Shown here in pieces: positions 1 through 10,464 of a stretch of DNA of 64,000 nucleotides (position 1 is the stretch's first letter; the number at the start of each line of letters is the position of its first letter). The notes beneath the pieces were generated by a model. It saw only the letters and a list, made by a program, of their open reading frames with translations, was not told the origin of the DNA and made no database searches. Origin of the DNA: Ophiosphaerella korrae (lineage: Eukaryota; Ascomycota; Dothideomycetes; Pleosporales; Phaeosphaeriaceae); NCBI GenBank assembly GCA_028456385.1, contig JALNQF010000053.1, forward strand, positions 180,086-244,085. Direction: 5' to 3'. Position numbers and translations under genes: made by a program.

Positions 1-1508
1 CAAAGCAGAAAGCCAAGGCACCGATTTTTTTTTTGAGCTAGTACCGAAACAGACCCCGGACAGCCCAGGTCGTGTTGGAACGAACGAAGCTCGAAGCTCT
101 TGCTGATTTTCGAGGCTTACTGTATTTGAAGATGCGATTTTATCTGACTCTGGTACAGGAGACGAATAAACCAGCATACCAGTGTGTAGCGTCACCAGCG
201 GAGGATTGTGAAAGCAGTAGCCCCTAGTATCAACTTGTAGAAATTGATTAATCTCATCTCCCCTATCATATCCCATCAATGCTCTCTATTTTTTTTTAAT
301 CTATTTTTGAAACTTGTTCGCTTTATGTCAAAGGTAGACGCACACTCAGACCCTCTTCCTTCTCTATTATGCGCTGTGAGACTGCACACTAGCTGTGGTT
401 TATATCCCAGTGTCTGTTTACCTGTAGCTAAAATACCTCTGTTTTAGATTAGTAAAGTAAAATCAATATTCGACAATAGAATAAACGAGCTTGCTTTGGG
501 CGGATGTTGGCATAAATAGGAAACTCCCAGGGATAGTATCATCGCTCGGTAAACTTCCGTTAGCTTTGGAAACCATCTGCTTATTTTCATGAAAGGGGTT
601 GTGTAGATTAAGGGTAGTAGACTTCGCTGACTATCGCTCAGGTTCCTCCCACTACTAGGAGGTAAGACTGCGCAGTACCTAATAGCGCTTAGCATGCCAG
701 TCAACTCAATGGAAGAGAAATATCCGTTTCAGTGGGGATGAGCCGACGGAGATTACAGCGGATGTGCTGGGGAGTCGCATAGACGGAGGAAGGCAGACTT
801 TCCTTGCTACCTAGGTACAGCCCCTCGCCCTGCATGATTCGATCTGGGGAGTCTCTAGTCTTCCTATCATCAATTACCCGCGAAATTGCGCTATTGCGTG
901 CAGTAGCGTGCAGGAACTTTCAGCAGCCGTATGCCCAGTATATGGTAAGCATTGTGATGCCGCATGCATACGCGAGGTGAGGGCCTGCTTCGGGACAGAC
1001 CTAGGGCATTCCAGATAATCATGGGCTGTTGATACTTTCCCCTTCTACGGTGCTACATACCTAGCAAAGTCACAGTCCTGAAGGAAATAACACGGCTGTG
1101 TTTGCATTACGCAATTTATAATATATTCGGAGCATCTTCTTCGATGAGCAATAATACAGTCGACTAGGGGTCGTGGTCGGGCCGTCTTCCATGCATGGCG
1201 GTGGCGGGAACCATTGGCAAGGGTTCCTCACGTCTGTGCTTGCTGCTCGCAGGGTTCTCTACGCGATAATCTGTCCTACCACACACATTTACGCTCGCTC
1301 ATGGCTCCTCTTTGGAGAAACAGGGAACGCTTAGGTATTTATGACTAGTCAGCGCCACAGGCTCAACCCAATGCGGAAATTCGTGTGATGTCGATGGACA
1401 CACTCTGGTATAAAAGCGCGCATCTGGTTTACTCTTGAAAACTACCTGCTCTTGATTCCGCCCAAGTCTTGTCTCTTCTCCAGTCGCTTCATCTTTTATC
1501 ATCCGACC
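1..1508. other. Intergenic region upstream of the first gene
   Basis: No gene is supported here. The open frames are short, overlap on both strands and show no recognisable motif. The longest, on the minus strand at 444-704, reads as unstructured sequence. The last 100 bases hold a TATA-like element that belongs to the next gene. Confidence 0.6.
1409..1416 (+). promoter_or_regulatory. TATA box candidate
   Basis: The sequence TATAAAAG lies 93 bases upstream of the chosen ATG at 1509, a normal fungal TATA-to-start distance. A pyrimidine-rich stretch (TCTTCTCC and similar) follows it, as is common near fungal transcription starts. Assigned by position and match only. Confidence 0.5.
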
Positions 1509-2710
1509 ATGTTGCGCTCTTTACTCATGACGGCCTTGGTAGCTGGCCAGGTACTGGGTTACGAACAGACACTTGGCTTCAATGGCGCAGCCGTTGTGGA
1601 GACCCGTTCCATCGACGAGATCCACAAAGCCGCGTTGAAAGAAGGAGGCGTGGTTACCATGTGGCTCGGTGGTGATGAGAGCACAGATGAAGATGCGCTC
1701 AAGAAGGAATTCGAGACTCGCTTCCCCGGCATGACCCTCAACCTCACTACGGATTTGTCCAAGTACCATAACGGCCGATTTGATGAGCAGCTCGCCGCCA
1801 ATAACGTCTATGTGGACAGCATCGCCTTCCAGACAGTCCACGATTTTCCCAGGTGGGATGAACAGGGAGCTTTGATGCACTACGCGCCAGTCGGCTTCAA
1901 CCAGATATACCCTCCTATGAGAGACGTCCGTGCTGCTTTCTACGGCGTCTTGACTGTGGGATGGGCAGGCAAATGGAACACCGAAAAGTTGCCAGGCATT
2001 GCGCCACCTATCGAATGGGAGGATTGGCTTCGTCCAGAGTTCAAGAACAAAGTATGCCGTATCCAATTCTAATTGCAACTATAAAACTGACAGCAACAGC
2101 TCGTTCTAACGTATCCTAACGACGATGATGCGGTCTTGTACGCTTTTGATCTCATGTACGTTTGCTAACCCCTACGAAGCTAAGACCAGGCTTCAATGCG
2201 CGCAGATTGCTGACATTAGTATCTAGTATGCAACAATATGGCAAGTCTTGGTTTGACCGATTGCTAAAGCAAAATCCTCGATGGGTTCGCGGCACCCGTA
2301 CACCTGATACTGTCATGGCAGCCAAGAACCAAACATGGGCAGCGTCTTTCACATCCGATGGCCTATTCCCCACGTCCAACATCAACGTCAGCCACCCAGT
2401 TCAAGGCTCCTTCGTCACCTGGTTCCAGCTTGCTGCTATCCCCAAGGACGCACCTCACCCAGAGGCCGCCAAGCTGCTCCACAACTACATGCTCACAAAG
2501 GAATGGCAAGCCACTCGAGGCTCTTGGCCCGTTCGTAGCGATGTTCCTCCACCAACTGGATATCCCGGCATCTTTGAAATGCCAGGCACAAACATCACCT
2601 ACTTCCGTGAATGGATGTCGGATCGTCCTCGTCTTGAGAGGCTTCGAACTTGGTTCGAGGATAAGTTGGGCTCCGCACAGGGATTGAGCCCGCTTATTGA
2701 TGGTATTTAA
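1509..2710 (+). CDS. Secreted periplasmic-binding-protein-like protein (type 2 solute-binding fold)
   Basis: Three exons are inferred: 1509-2051, 2100-2155 and 2227-2710, giving about 360 residues. Introns of 48 and 71 bp start GTATGC and GTACGT, and the frame stays open across both. The first 17 residues (MLRSLLMTALVAGQVLG) form a signal peptide. The body resembles bacterial ABC-type iron/2-aminoethylphosphonate substrate-binding proteins: an early GGVVTMWLGGDES segment, then FETRFPGM, a WEDWLRPEFK segment, and YPNDDDAVLYAFDLI across the second junction. The same frame has an ATG at 1452, but starting at 1509 places the signal peptide at the N-terminus. No permease or ATPase gene is adjacent, as expected in a eukaryote, so a scavenging or sensing role is only a guess. 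Such proteins are known in fungi and look bacterial in origin. Family confidence is good; the ligand is unknown. Confidence 0.8.
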
Positions 2711-3090
2711 ATAGTGTATTATAATTGCGAATTTGAAGTATATTATAATAATAATTCTAACGCACTTGGAGATTCCACCAATGGCTCAATTCTAAACACT
2801 ATAAAACGTTGTGTTGAACAAAGGAGTATGTTTTATGGTAGATATTCAGGTATTGAAGGCTGCATCGCCAGTTGATGTATATCATAAGAAAGAAGTAAAG
2901 ATATTGATTCATGTCATGTTATGAGATTAGAAAGGTCTAAAATCAGCTTGGATTTGAGAAAGTCTCAAGGCGCACTGCATAATTAGATAGAACAGTTCTA
3001 TAGACCAGAGTGCTATTGCCTGATTCATGATGCCAATTTAATCTAGTTTCAAGTTCAGCTAAGTAGCGCGAAGACTCGAGTCTCGTTTAC
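2711..3090. other. Intergenic region between two convergent genes
   Basis: An AT-rich stretch of 380 bases separates the 3' ends of the solute-binding-like gene (+) and the cyclin-like gene (-). It has TTATAATAATAATTC-type runs that could serve as polyadenylation regions. No open frame of interest was seen. Confidence 0.6.
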
Positions 3091-3684
3091 CTATGCATAC
3101 AATGCTTCCCATAGTCCTTCGAGCCGGAATCTATACTCAAGGTATTCTGCCTCCTTGATCCAGACCTTATAGTCCAAGATTTTGAGGACTTGACGCTCTG
3201 CCTTGACTAAAGTGTCCAAGTCCAAGCACATGAAATCTGCGAAGGGATATATGAACGTGTCTTCATCATCGTATAGATATTTGAGTGCAAGAATCACAAA
3301 GCTGGTTATCAAAATATCGTCGGTAATGTCTGGATCCACATCTACGTCACATTCGCGATGAGACACCGTGCGGAAGCGGGCCAATAGGCAAAGTGCTAAA
3401 GGTATAGTGTGAGGTGATGCGATCCTGTCGTCGTAGTCCAGCATTTTGTTGATGAGCTCACATGTCTCTACTATTCCCTGGCTGGGCGGCAAGGGATCGC
3501 AGCCTTCATGACACTTACATGTTGCGTAGCATTTGAAATTCAAGTCGAGAATGCATCGCAGCCTTAGCTGTGGAGTGTAGAGGAGGAAGATCGCAAGGTT
3601 GGCGAGCACGGATGATGGGAGAGGCGTCATGAGCAACCTAGGGCTACAAATATTGCGCAAGATGGGGAAGAATGACGCGAGCAT
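3091..3684 (-). CDS. Cyclin-domain protein, hypothetical
   Basis: A single open frame. I start it at the internal ATG at 3684 (197 residues, MLASFFPILRNI...) because the longer frame, up to 3969, would overlap the first 56 bases of the divergent NPR3 gene. The second half has the cyclin-box pattern: a helix with PLALCLLARF, then DDILITSFVILALKYLYDDE (the place of the A-x-K-x-x-x-D motif), and a helix with the E-x-x-x-L-x-x-L-x-Y pattern in ERQVLKILDYKVWI. This resembles fungal cyclins of the PHO80/PCL type, but the protein is short and the kinase partner cannot be read from sequence. A Cys/His-rich bit (CYATCKCHEGC) lies just before the box. It shares a short divergent promoter with NPR3. The start codon is uncertain. 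Confidence 0.6.
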   Translation of the reverse strand: MLASFFPILRNICSPRLLMTPLPSSVLANLAIFLLYTPQLRLRCILDLNFKCYATCKCHEGCDPLPPSQGIVETCELINKMLDYDDRIASPHTIPLALCLLARFRTVSHRECDVDVDPDITDDILITSFVILALKYLYDDEDTFIYPFADFMCLDLDTLVKAERQVLKILDYKVWIKEAEYLEYRFRLEGLWEALYA

Positions 3685-3913
3685 AATGCTCGTGATGCTA
3701 AGAAATAAGTAAGATAAAAACCGAGAATTGTTAGTGGATAGTGAAGCGTGAAGCAACAACCGTTCAAGTGAATAGACAATGCGATGCGATGGCCATTTTG
3801 GGCTAGATCTCCCGTAGATTCCCTCCGCGAACTCAATATGATCACGTGATTGGGTAGTGGGATGGCGTGCATTGTGCAGAGTATGTTGAGGGCGTACAGA
3901 GACCCATTCCCTC
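3685..3913. promoter_or_regulatory. Divergent promoter between the cyclin-like gene and NPR3
   Basis: Only 229 bases separate the two chosen start codons, so the genes must share control sequence. The stretch has a CACGTG-like core in ATCACGTGATTGG near 3841-3853, which is an E-box/bHLH-type site next to a CCAAT box read on the minus strand (ATTGG). Assigned from position and these motifs only. Confidence 0.45.
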
Positions 3914-6475
3914 ATGGCGCTATCACTACCTCCCGCGTCCAACCTGCACTCGATCCTGCTTGTCACCAAATCGCGCTCCCTTGGGCCCCGCCTAGTCTTT
4001 CACTACCCGCCGCTCTCGCCTTCAGCGGCATCGCTTGCAGGCGCAAAAGACCCTGCGTGGTCTCGTCGTGACACGTCCACCGCCAGCCTCGGGTCGGAAA
4101 GCTCGGACAGCGATTGGGAAAGCAGCACAGCCACGGATGACGATAACGACATTGAGATAGGCAGTCGAACCAGCGGCGGACCTGGCTCCGGTCGGACAGG
4201 GACAGGGACGGGGGCCAGCCAACGTGACCGAGAACGTGACCGCGACCGCGACCGCGACAGGACTAAGCTCGGGCCCGATGTATGGAACAAGCAAGAGACC
4301 ATTGATGAGCATGACACGGAAGACGCAGCGCCAAATGGCCCCGGTCGCCGCAGAGGAGGCGACCACGACTGGGACACAGTGCTGGGCTTCAAGACGGATG
4401 CGCTGGAGAAAATGCTGAGCCCTAGCAAAGAATTCAACAAGCACCGGTTCGAGCTGGGCGTTGAGAGCATCGTCTTTGTCGGCGCGCCCATGTTTGTACG
4501 GGACGACGGGTTGTGGAAGAAGCTCAAGCGGCGCAAGAAGAAGCGGCCAGAGAAAGAGAAGCTCCCTGAGGATCCGGCCATTGTCGAGGTAGATGCTCCT
4601 GCCAAGGTTGAGTCATTTGTCTACCCCCCAGGATTTGAGCCGGGCTACGGCCATGGATCCATCTCCAGTGGCCCATCGCCCGCTCCTTCCGAAGTTGGAT
4701 CAGATGCACCCAGTGCCTCTACCCAGGACAACAACAATCCTGATATGACTATGTTTAACGTAGTGTTCGTGCTCAATCCCCCTGCTCTGGAGTATCAGCA
4801 GCGGGTTAAGGACATGTACGACAATGTCACGCGCAAGTATGCAAAGGCACTCAAGTACGAAGAGGCACGCTTCCAGTATGTCTGGAAGGAATCGAAGCGC
4901 ATCATCGACATCAAGCAACGTGCTAAAGAAGGCAATGAATCGTTGACATCGACCTGGCGCACCATCATCGCCACCTCGCCTTTAGCCAAGTCGATTGCCA
5001 TCATGTTTGATGCCATTTCCAATGACAAGATAGCACACATCCACTTTGATGCCACGTTCAATACTTCATTCCAAATTCCTCAAGCTGACTCAACACCCTA
5101 CCTACCCACTGCGTTTGAACCACAGATGCCAGGCCTATGGCTGACCACGTCGAACGTAGTGCTCGATGACGATGAGTCCCCAATGACACAACATGCCGCT
5201 TTATTGTTACTTGAAGATACAGAGACTTTGATCAAAGATCTCGGCGGCGAGTCAAATGGTAATGCTGCCGCCATTGCTTTCTACATTCGGAACATTGTTC
5301 CAACCAAATCTCTGCTCAAAATATCAAAGCGGCACAACATATCTGCCCACGACATGGAATACATAGCATCCCACTTGGTATACTGGCGCCGCGCCCGCCT
5401 CATCGCCCCTTTGTCCCCTCGAGATACGTATATCGTATCTCCGAACGCAGATTTCTCTTCCCTACCTGCAGCTATCAAGACGTATGCCCAGCGTTTTCCA
5501 ACCCTGCCTACCCTTCCCAAAGTGCTTAGCATGCTATCTGGCACATCACGGCCTTTCCGAAGTTTCATTCCATCCACCGAGCACCGCGAAGCCTACATGG
5601 ACATTCTCGCCTGGCTCATGCGTGGTGGTTGGGTGACCCAATTACGCACGTTTGCGTGGGTGCGTGTGACGCCTGAAATCAAATCACAAGTCGCAGCTGA
5701 GATGGAGCATGAAGAGCGTGCTAAGAAAAGGGATGAGGCCAGAAAAGATCTGTTGAGCGACAACGACTCTGCCACCGAGTCTGTCTTGTCGGAGAAACGA
5801 GGCAGCTTGTTCTCTGCAGGCACTGTAAGATCACCTACCCCCTTGCGTAAAGGAAAGAGAGATCGAAGCGTAGAAGGGCCTGGTGATGAAGAAATGCAGC
5901 ATAGCACAATTTTAAGTCCGCGCTTCTCGGCATCTACACGGGCTGCATCGGATGCAAGTAGTATAAGCAGCCAGCGTACAACAATCGCACTTGGGTCTGC
6001 CCAACGCCTAGAGTCGCCATCGCGACTAGTAGTGCGAGAAGCCAAGCCTCACCGGCCGAGCCCACTTCATTTGCAACCTGCTTCGCCCTCACGCGGCTCT
6101 GTTGTATCACCCAGTACGCCCGCAGCAGCATCCCCGCCACCATCCCCTGGAGATTTCAGACACTCTGTCGTATATAGCCCGCAAAAGGCAACTTCGTTAG
6201 AAGCCCGGTGGCTGGAAAGGATTGGACAGACATTTGAAGACGTGGGCAATATCTCCACGCCCAATCCTAGCCCGCCGAAGAACCAGGAAGGAGGGATGCT
6301 GGGTATCACAGGCAAAGAACTACGGGAAAGTTGGCCGACGCTATTGAAGCACCTGGATGGCAAGCATGCAATCGAGGACGTAGCGCCTAGAGAGGGTATG
6401 AAGAGAAAGAGGGTTGCAATGCTTTTCAATGCGGTGAAGGAGCGGGGATGGCTGGTCGTTGTGAGACACTGGTAG
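3914..6475 (+). CDS. NPR3: Nitrogen permease regulator 3 (SEA/GATOR1 subunit)
   Basis: A single 853-residue exon. NPR3 pairs with NPR2 and IML1 in the SEACIT/GATOR1 complex, which restrains TORC1 at the vacuole when amino acids are short. The N-terminus has the family's longin-like opening (SILLVTKSRSLGPRLVFHYP). A long acidic and Arg/Asp-rich insert follows, including an alternating RDRDRDRDR run around residues 105-115. The core has MFNVVFVLNPP and ARFQYVWKESKRI, then SPLAKSIAIMFDAI and PGLWLTTSNV. The C-terminus ends with the winged-helix region, SWPTLLKHLDGKHAIEDV to RGWLVVVRHW. A Ser/Pro-rich linker lies between about residues 620 and 780. Length is normal for filamentous fungi, and the Kozak context around 3914 is acceptable. 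No frame damage was seen. Confidence 0.93.
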   Translation: MALSLPPASNLHSILLVTKSRSLGPRLVFHYPPLSPSAASLAGAKDPAWSRRDTSTASLGSESSDSDWESSTATDDDNDIEIGSRTSGGPGSGRTGTGTGASQRDRERDRDRDRDRTKLGPDVWNKQETIDEHDTEDAAPNGPGRRRGGDHDWDTVLGFKTDALEKMLSPSKEFNKHRFELGVESIVFVGAPMFVRDDGLWKKLKRRKKKRPEKEKLPEDPAIVEVDAPAKVESFVYPPGFEPGYGHGSISSGPSPAPSEVGSDAPSASTQDNNNPDMTMFNVVFVLNPPALEYQQRVKDMYDNVTRKYAKALKYEEARFQYVWKESKRIIDIKQRAKEGNESLTSTWRTIIATSPLAKSIAIMFDAISNDKIAHIHFDATFNTSFQIPQADSTPYLPTAFEPQMPGLWLTTSNVVLDDDESPMTQHAALLLLEDTETLIKDLGGESNGNAAAIAFYIRNIVPTKSLLKISKRHNISAHDMEYIASHLVYWRRARLIAPLSPRDTYIVSPNADFSSLPAAIKTYAQRFPTLPTLPKVLSMLSGTSRPFRSFIPSTEHREAYMDILAWLMRGGWVTQLRTFAWVRVTPEIKSQVAAEMEHEERAKKRDEARKDLLSDNDSATESVLSEKRGSLFSAGTVRSPTPLRKGKRDRSVEGPGDEEMQHSTILSPRFSASTRAASDASSISSQRTTIALGSAQRLESPSRLVVREAKPHRPSPLHLQPASPSRGSVVSPSTPAAASPPPSPGDFRHSVVYSPQKATSLEARWLERIGQTFEDVGNISTPNPSPPKNQEGGMLGITGKELRESWPTLLKHLDGKHAIEDVAPREGMKRKRVAMLFNAVKERGWLVVVRHW

Positions 6476-6713
6476 CTGGAGAATATGTGGCATGTGCATT
6501 ATCATCTAGGTATCTGATATCGATAGCATCTGTGCACATCATTCCAAAGCGGCAGGGATGTCACGGGCCAATGAGATGAACGCCCACCGCAGACACAACC
6601 AAAGCTCACTCACTCCACCACGACCAGATCAACCAATTGACATCGCCACAAGCGCAAGCGCCGCAGGTTGCCTAGGGTCTCCTGACTTCCAACATTGCAT
6701 TAATTTGGCAGCC
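6476..6713. other. Short intergenic region between NPR3 and COX19
   Basis: The 238 bases separate two tandem genes and serve as terminator of NPR3 and promoter of COX19. Nothing else is evident. Confidence 0.5.
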
Positions 6714-7499
6714 ATGAGCTCGTTTGGTGGCGCAGGACTGGGACAAAAGATCCAGAAGCCAAATCCGTACGTCTCCGTCCAGCGCAGACATCAGAGCAGC
6801 ATCTAAGTGAGCGCAATACACCTACAGGCCCGAGCGTGGTTCCTTTCCACTCGATCACGATGGTAGGCCCCTCCTGCTCTCAATGCGCCCGTGCTAGCCA
6901 TCTCGAGCCTAACGTCACATCGTAGGAGAATGCAAGCACATCATGCTGTCGTACTTAAGGTGCATCAAGTCCCATCGCGGCTCCAACGACGCCGAATGCC
7001 GTAACCTTTCCAAGTCGTACCTCTCTTGCCGCATGGAACGGTACGTGTTTGGTAACTTTTCCTTTGCTCTGTCTATCTCCCGTCACCCACCTGTCTGTCG
7101 CTAGGAGTCCATTGCGCTCCTCAAGCAAGGGCGAAGATGATCTTGTGACACCGACATGCCAAACTGCCTTGAACCAGGTAGTCGGAACATTCGAGGTGGA
7201 GACAAGCAAAGCTGCAAGGGAGAGACGGTGCACCTACATTCCTTGCCACTTGTCAGTTTCGAAACGCAGCAACTGTCGAATCGGCATAGTTCCAGCCCCA
7301 GTATCCGGATGGAGCACACAACTGCCTGAGACGGCCTTGGATGAGGTCAAAGCTGATGATAGTCAATAGCAACCTTATGGCCCCTGACTCTTTCAAAAAT
7401 CTTGGTTTCGGCCAGGACAGCGACGGCCCTGACAATGGCGCTGCAACCTCAAAAGATGCTTCGCAAGCTCAGGGCCTGGACAAACCTCGCTCATCTTAG
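6714..7499 (+). CDS. COX19: Cytochrome c oxidase assembly protein COX19 (twin CX9C)
   Basis: Four exons are inferred: 6714-6766, 6828-6862, 6926-7040 and 7370-7499, giving 110 residues. All introns follow GT-AG, and every junction keeps the frame and reads through the family signature. The N-terminus is MSSFGGAGLG, then a PPERGSFPLDHDGEC segment. Next come the two CX9C motifs of the helix-hairpin-helix fold: Cys-9-Cys in ECKHIMLSYLRC and again in ECRNLSKSYLSC. RMERNLM leads into SFKNLGF, the typical end of the conserved core. COX19 works in the mitochondrial intermembrane space, where its disulfides are made by the MIA40 route, and helps copper delivery to complex IV. The third intron is 329 bp, much longer than the others here. 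Each exon is too short to be noticed alone, so the whole gene is an assembled model. Confidence 0.88.
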
Positions 7500-8494
7500 A
7501 TGCGCGCATGCGTTCCAAGAGTCGAGTTGAGTGGCTCCTGGTCCACGGTTCGGCAGCATCCGAGTAACCGAATAGCGAAAGAGGGTGCATATCGCACTTT
7601 TCCTCTCCGAGCTTGCCATCACCGCAAGTGGCGCCGGAATCATCTATCGAGTTGCAACCACAGGCTTGTTGAGACCAGGTGCAGATTTGACAGGTTACAT
7701 CAATGACACCCTGCGTTCTTTCGATTCAGTCTCAGTGCATGATTTGAGACCCAAAGAGGCGAGGGCTTAGAATTGTTGAGGCTGGCCTTCAAAGGGAGAA
7801 ATCAATGTAAGACGGGATAAGGAAAGACATTCAGGAATGACAGCTGCCAAATTCTGTAGGCGACCGAATTGTTCTACACGGTCATGCTACCGCAGGTGAC
7901 TCCTGCAGCCATGCACCTCACACAGCGCTCAATCGAATACAAGCATACCTCATAGGATTGAAAGAACTAATTGCACTGTAATCCATCGCTTCTGCTATTA
8001 ATATCTCGTGCAGTACTCTACCACCCACTCCATCCCCACAGAACCAGCTAAACATCCCACCTTCGCAACCATCCGTACACAAGCTACCCACAATGCAACC
8101 AAGCCCTCCACCCCCCCACCGCACCCGCCTAGGAATAGTAGGCGCTGCACCGATCCGCAGACCAGATAGGTGCAACGTCACACAGCCTTGCCTCTTCCCC
8201 CCGCCTCCAAACCTCCCCATCGTCCAAGCTCCAATGGCGCAATGGCTGTCTGCACCGAGCGTGCACAACAATGCATGAAACAGCCCGTGCCATCTGATCC
8301 GCTGGCGGGGCTCCCCACCGTTGCGCGAGCGGCCAGATGATGCTTGCCCAAGGCATCTTTTGCTCCAGCTTCGGCTGCCGCGCGCGCATCGCACTTGGTA
8401 CTTCCCCCCCTCCCCCTTCTTCCCCACCCAGGCGTTGCAGCTCGCCAAGGGGGCATGCTACGGCATGGTGGCCCTGCCCTCGCCCCCTCCATAC

Positions 8495-8520
8495 TGTGTG
8501 TGTGTGTGTGTGTGTGTGTG
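8495..8520 (+). repeat. (TG)13 microsatellite
   Basis: Thirteen uninterrupted TG dinucleotides. On the opposite strand this reads as CA repeats. The several open frames across it are repeat artefacts. Confidence 0.95.
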
Positions 8521-9605
8521 CAGTGCGATGCCGCAGATGTTGGGATGCCGTCCGGCGCTGTGCGACTGCGATGAGGGACGGGCGGGCAACGGGTCTTTGT
8601 TGAGCGTTGCACGCACCGAGATGCAGATGCCCGAGACAAGAGCGCTGGATCCCGGCTGCAAAGCTGGGAGATGGGATGAGAGGAGGAGGGGCGGGGAGGG
8701 GAAGGGGGAGCTGCGGATGGGCGAGATGCCATGGCCGTATGATCAACCTCCACTTTGCGATTAATCTGGCTCTCCTACCCATCCTGAATAGAATAGCGTT
8801 GCCGTGCGATTCATCACATCCACGACAACACGAAATAGACGTTTTCCTTTCCCTCCACAACTACACGCCCCGCTGACTTTTGCCGCTGTATGCACAGCCT
8901 GGCTGGTTGGGGTACAAGATGCACCGTGAGACATCCTTGCTCTCTACGCCCGCACACAGGCTTCACACGACGTGGAGACTTTGCTGGAGCCAAACCAGGT
9001 AAGAGCCACTCACTGTGCTGCGTGAATAAGTGGCGGGTACACGGCTATGCTTGGTGGCTAGACACTTCATGTGTGGTTGCGCCGGGGGGTTGTGTATGTA
9101 TGTATGTGTGTGTGGGCTGGATGAGGGCAAGGGGAAAGCAATCAAGTGGATGCAAAGCGCTGAACATGTTCTGGCGGAGTAAATCCCGATCGTCAATCAT
9201 ATCGTGGACAAACGACGTCTACCTTGCTTGTGCCCACTTCTCTAGTCATGGTGAGATTTGCGCAGATACACATACTCAATAATGTGATGCTCATATTTCC
9301 TTACACTGCTCAAGTACACGCAGACGAGACATACCAAGCACCCCGTGTCTCGCCACAACGCTCAATATGCAAAGTAGGTGCCAGAATCCAGCGAGGCTTG
9401 CTTGGGGCTCAAACCAATATGCTGTTTTGAGAAAGGTGAGAAGGCGCGGCCTATGAGACATTACTCCGCATCTAGCATCTATACGCTATGTGGTGTCCAG
9501 CAAAATCAAGAAAGAAGGAGTGTGAGATAGTGAAAGTGGTGCTACGGAGCAACCAGAGGCTACGGTGATCCGTATTGCGGGGATGGTAGATTCATACGGG
9601 GCGTT

Positions 9606-9623
9606 GGGGGGGGGGGGGGGGGG
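9606..9623 (+). repeat. Homopolymer run of 18 G
   Basis: A pure G run of 18 bases, flanked by GCGTT and AGGAG. Its exact length is prone to sequencing error. Confidence 0.9.
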
Positions 9624-10464
9624 AGGAGTGTGATACCCGCCTCTTACATCAGTGAGAGGCGATACTGCAGATCCATAGTCACATGGGGAGGGTGGAGTTG
9701 GATGGATTGAGTGAAGTGATGAGTTAATGATGATAAACTACTGAACTGGTATGAAGACTCTAGCGCCGTAGATTGATTCATAAGCCAGGGGAAATAAGCA
9801 GCAACTCCGATGAAGACTTTGCAAGGTCAAGGAAAGACAAACAGAGAGCAAACGCCAGCTGACGATACCTAAACTACCCCTCATGACCTCCCACAGTTAT
9901 CAGAGTGTCCACTCGTAAGACAATTACTCAAAGCAGCATATCAAATCCATTCCTCCAGTGTATCCGTAAAACGAAACAGTATTAAATAATCAGAATAGTA
10001 AAAGTGCAAACAAGAAACCGTGCTTTGCTTCGAAAGTAGATGGAAAAAATGAATGAAATGGCATCAGAATGCTTGCGTGCTGTTGACAAGGTGGGTACCT
10101 TCCACCCCGCCTGACAGATAATGCTTGGCGAAGAACTCTGCAGACATCGGGACGATGAGATAACGCGGCAGAACGATAAATGCTACGCAATTGGTAGAAG
10201 TGCTGTGTTACGCATGCCGCGAGCAGTTGCCCATGGCCAGCACAAGCAGTGTGTCGAGAAATCTCAGAACAACTACCTCATGTAGCATTCTAGCGCTGTC
10301 AGGAAAGTGGCGAATGAATGTTATTGGCGTGGGCGTTGTTTAGTATGCTCAGGTATGCATCGGCAAGATGCAAATATGGATGCAGGGTATCGCGGGGTAT
10401 CATGGAAGAAAATCGACGACGAGATAGAGTCTTGTTACCAAGGAAAAAGGACCGAGCAATGACG

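Larger units (their letters stand above)
7500..10464. other. Three-kilobase stretch without a supported gene
   Basis: All open frames here are short, overlap one another on both strands, and are biased by GT, CCCC and GGGG runs. None shows a domain or a sensible splice model. The region holds a (TG)13 tract and an 18-base G run. The end near 10,000-10,464 is AT-rich and is probably the 3' untranslated region of the bHLH gene. Confidence 0.5.

Noticed and set aside
4003..4605. Minus-strand frame of 200 residues inside NPR3
   Set aside because: It is the antisense shadow of the low-complexity part of NPR3, which is clearly the coding strand.
8093..8860. Several overlapping frames on both strands across the TG repeat
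   Set aside because: They are driven by low-complexity GT, CCC and GGG runs and show no domain or coherent splice model.
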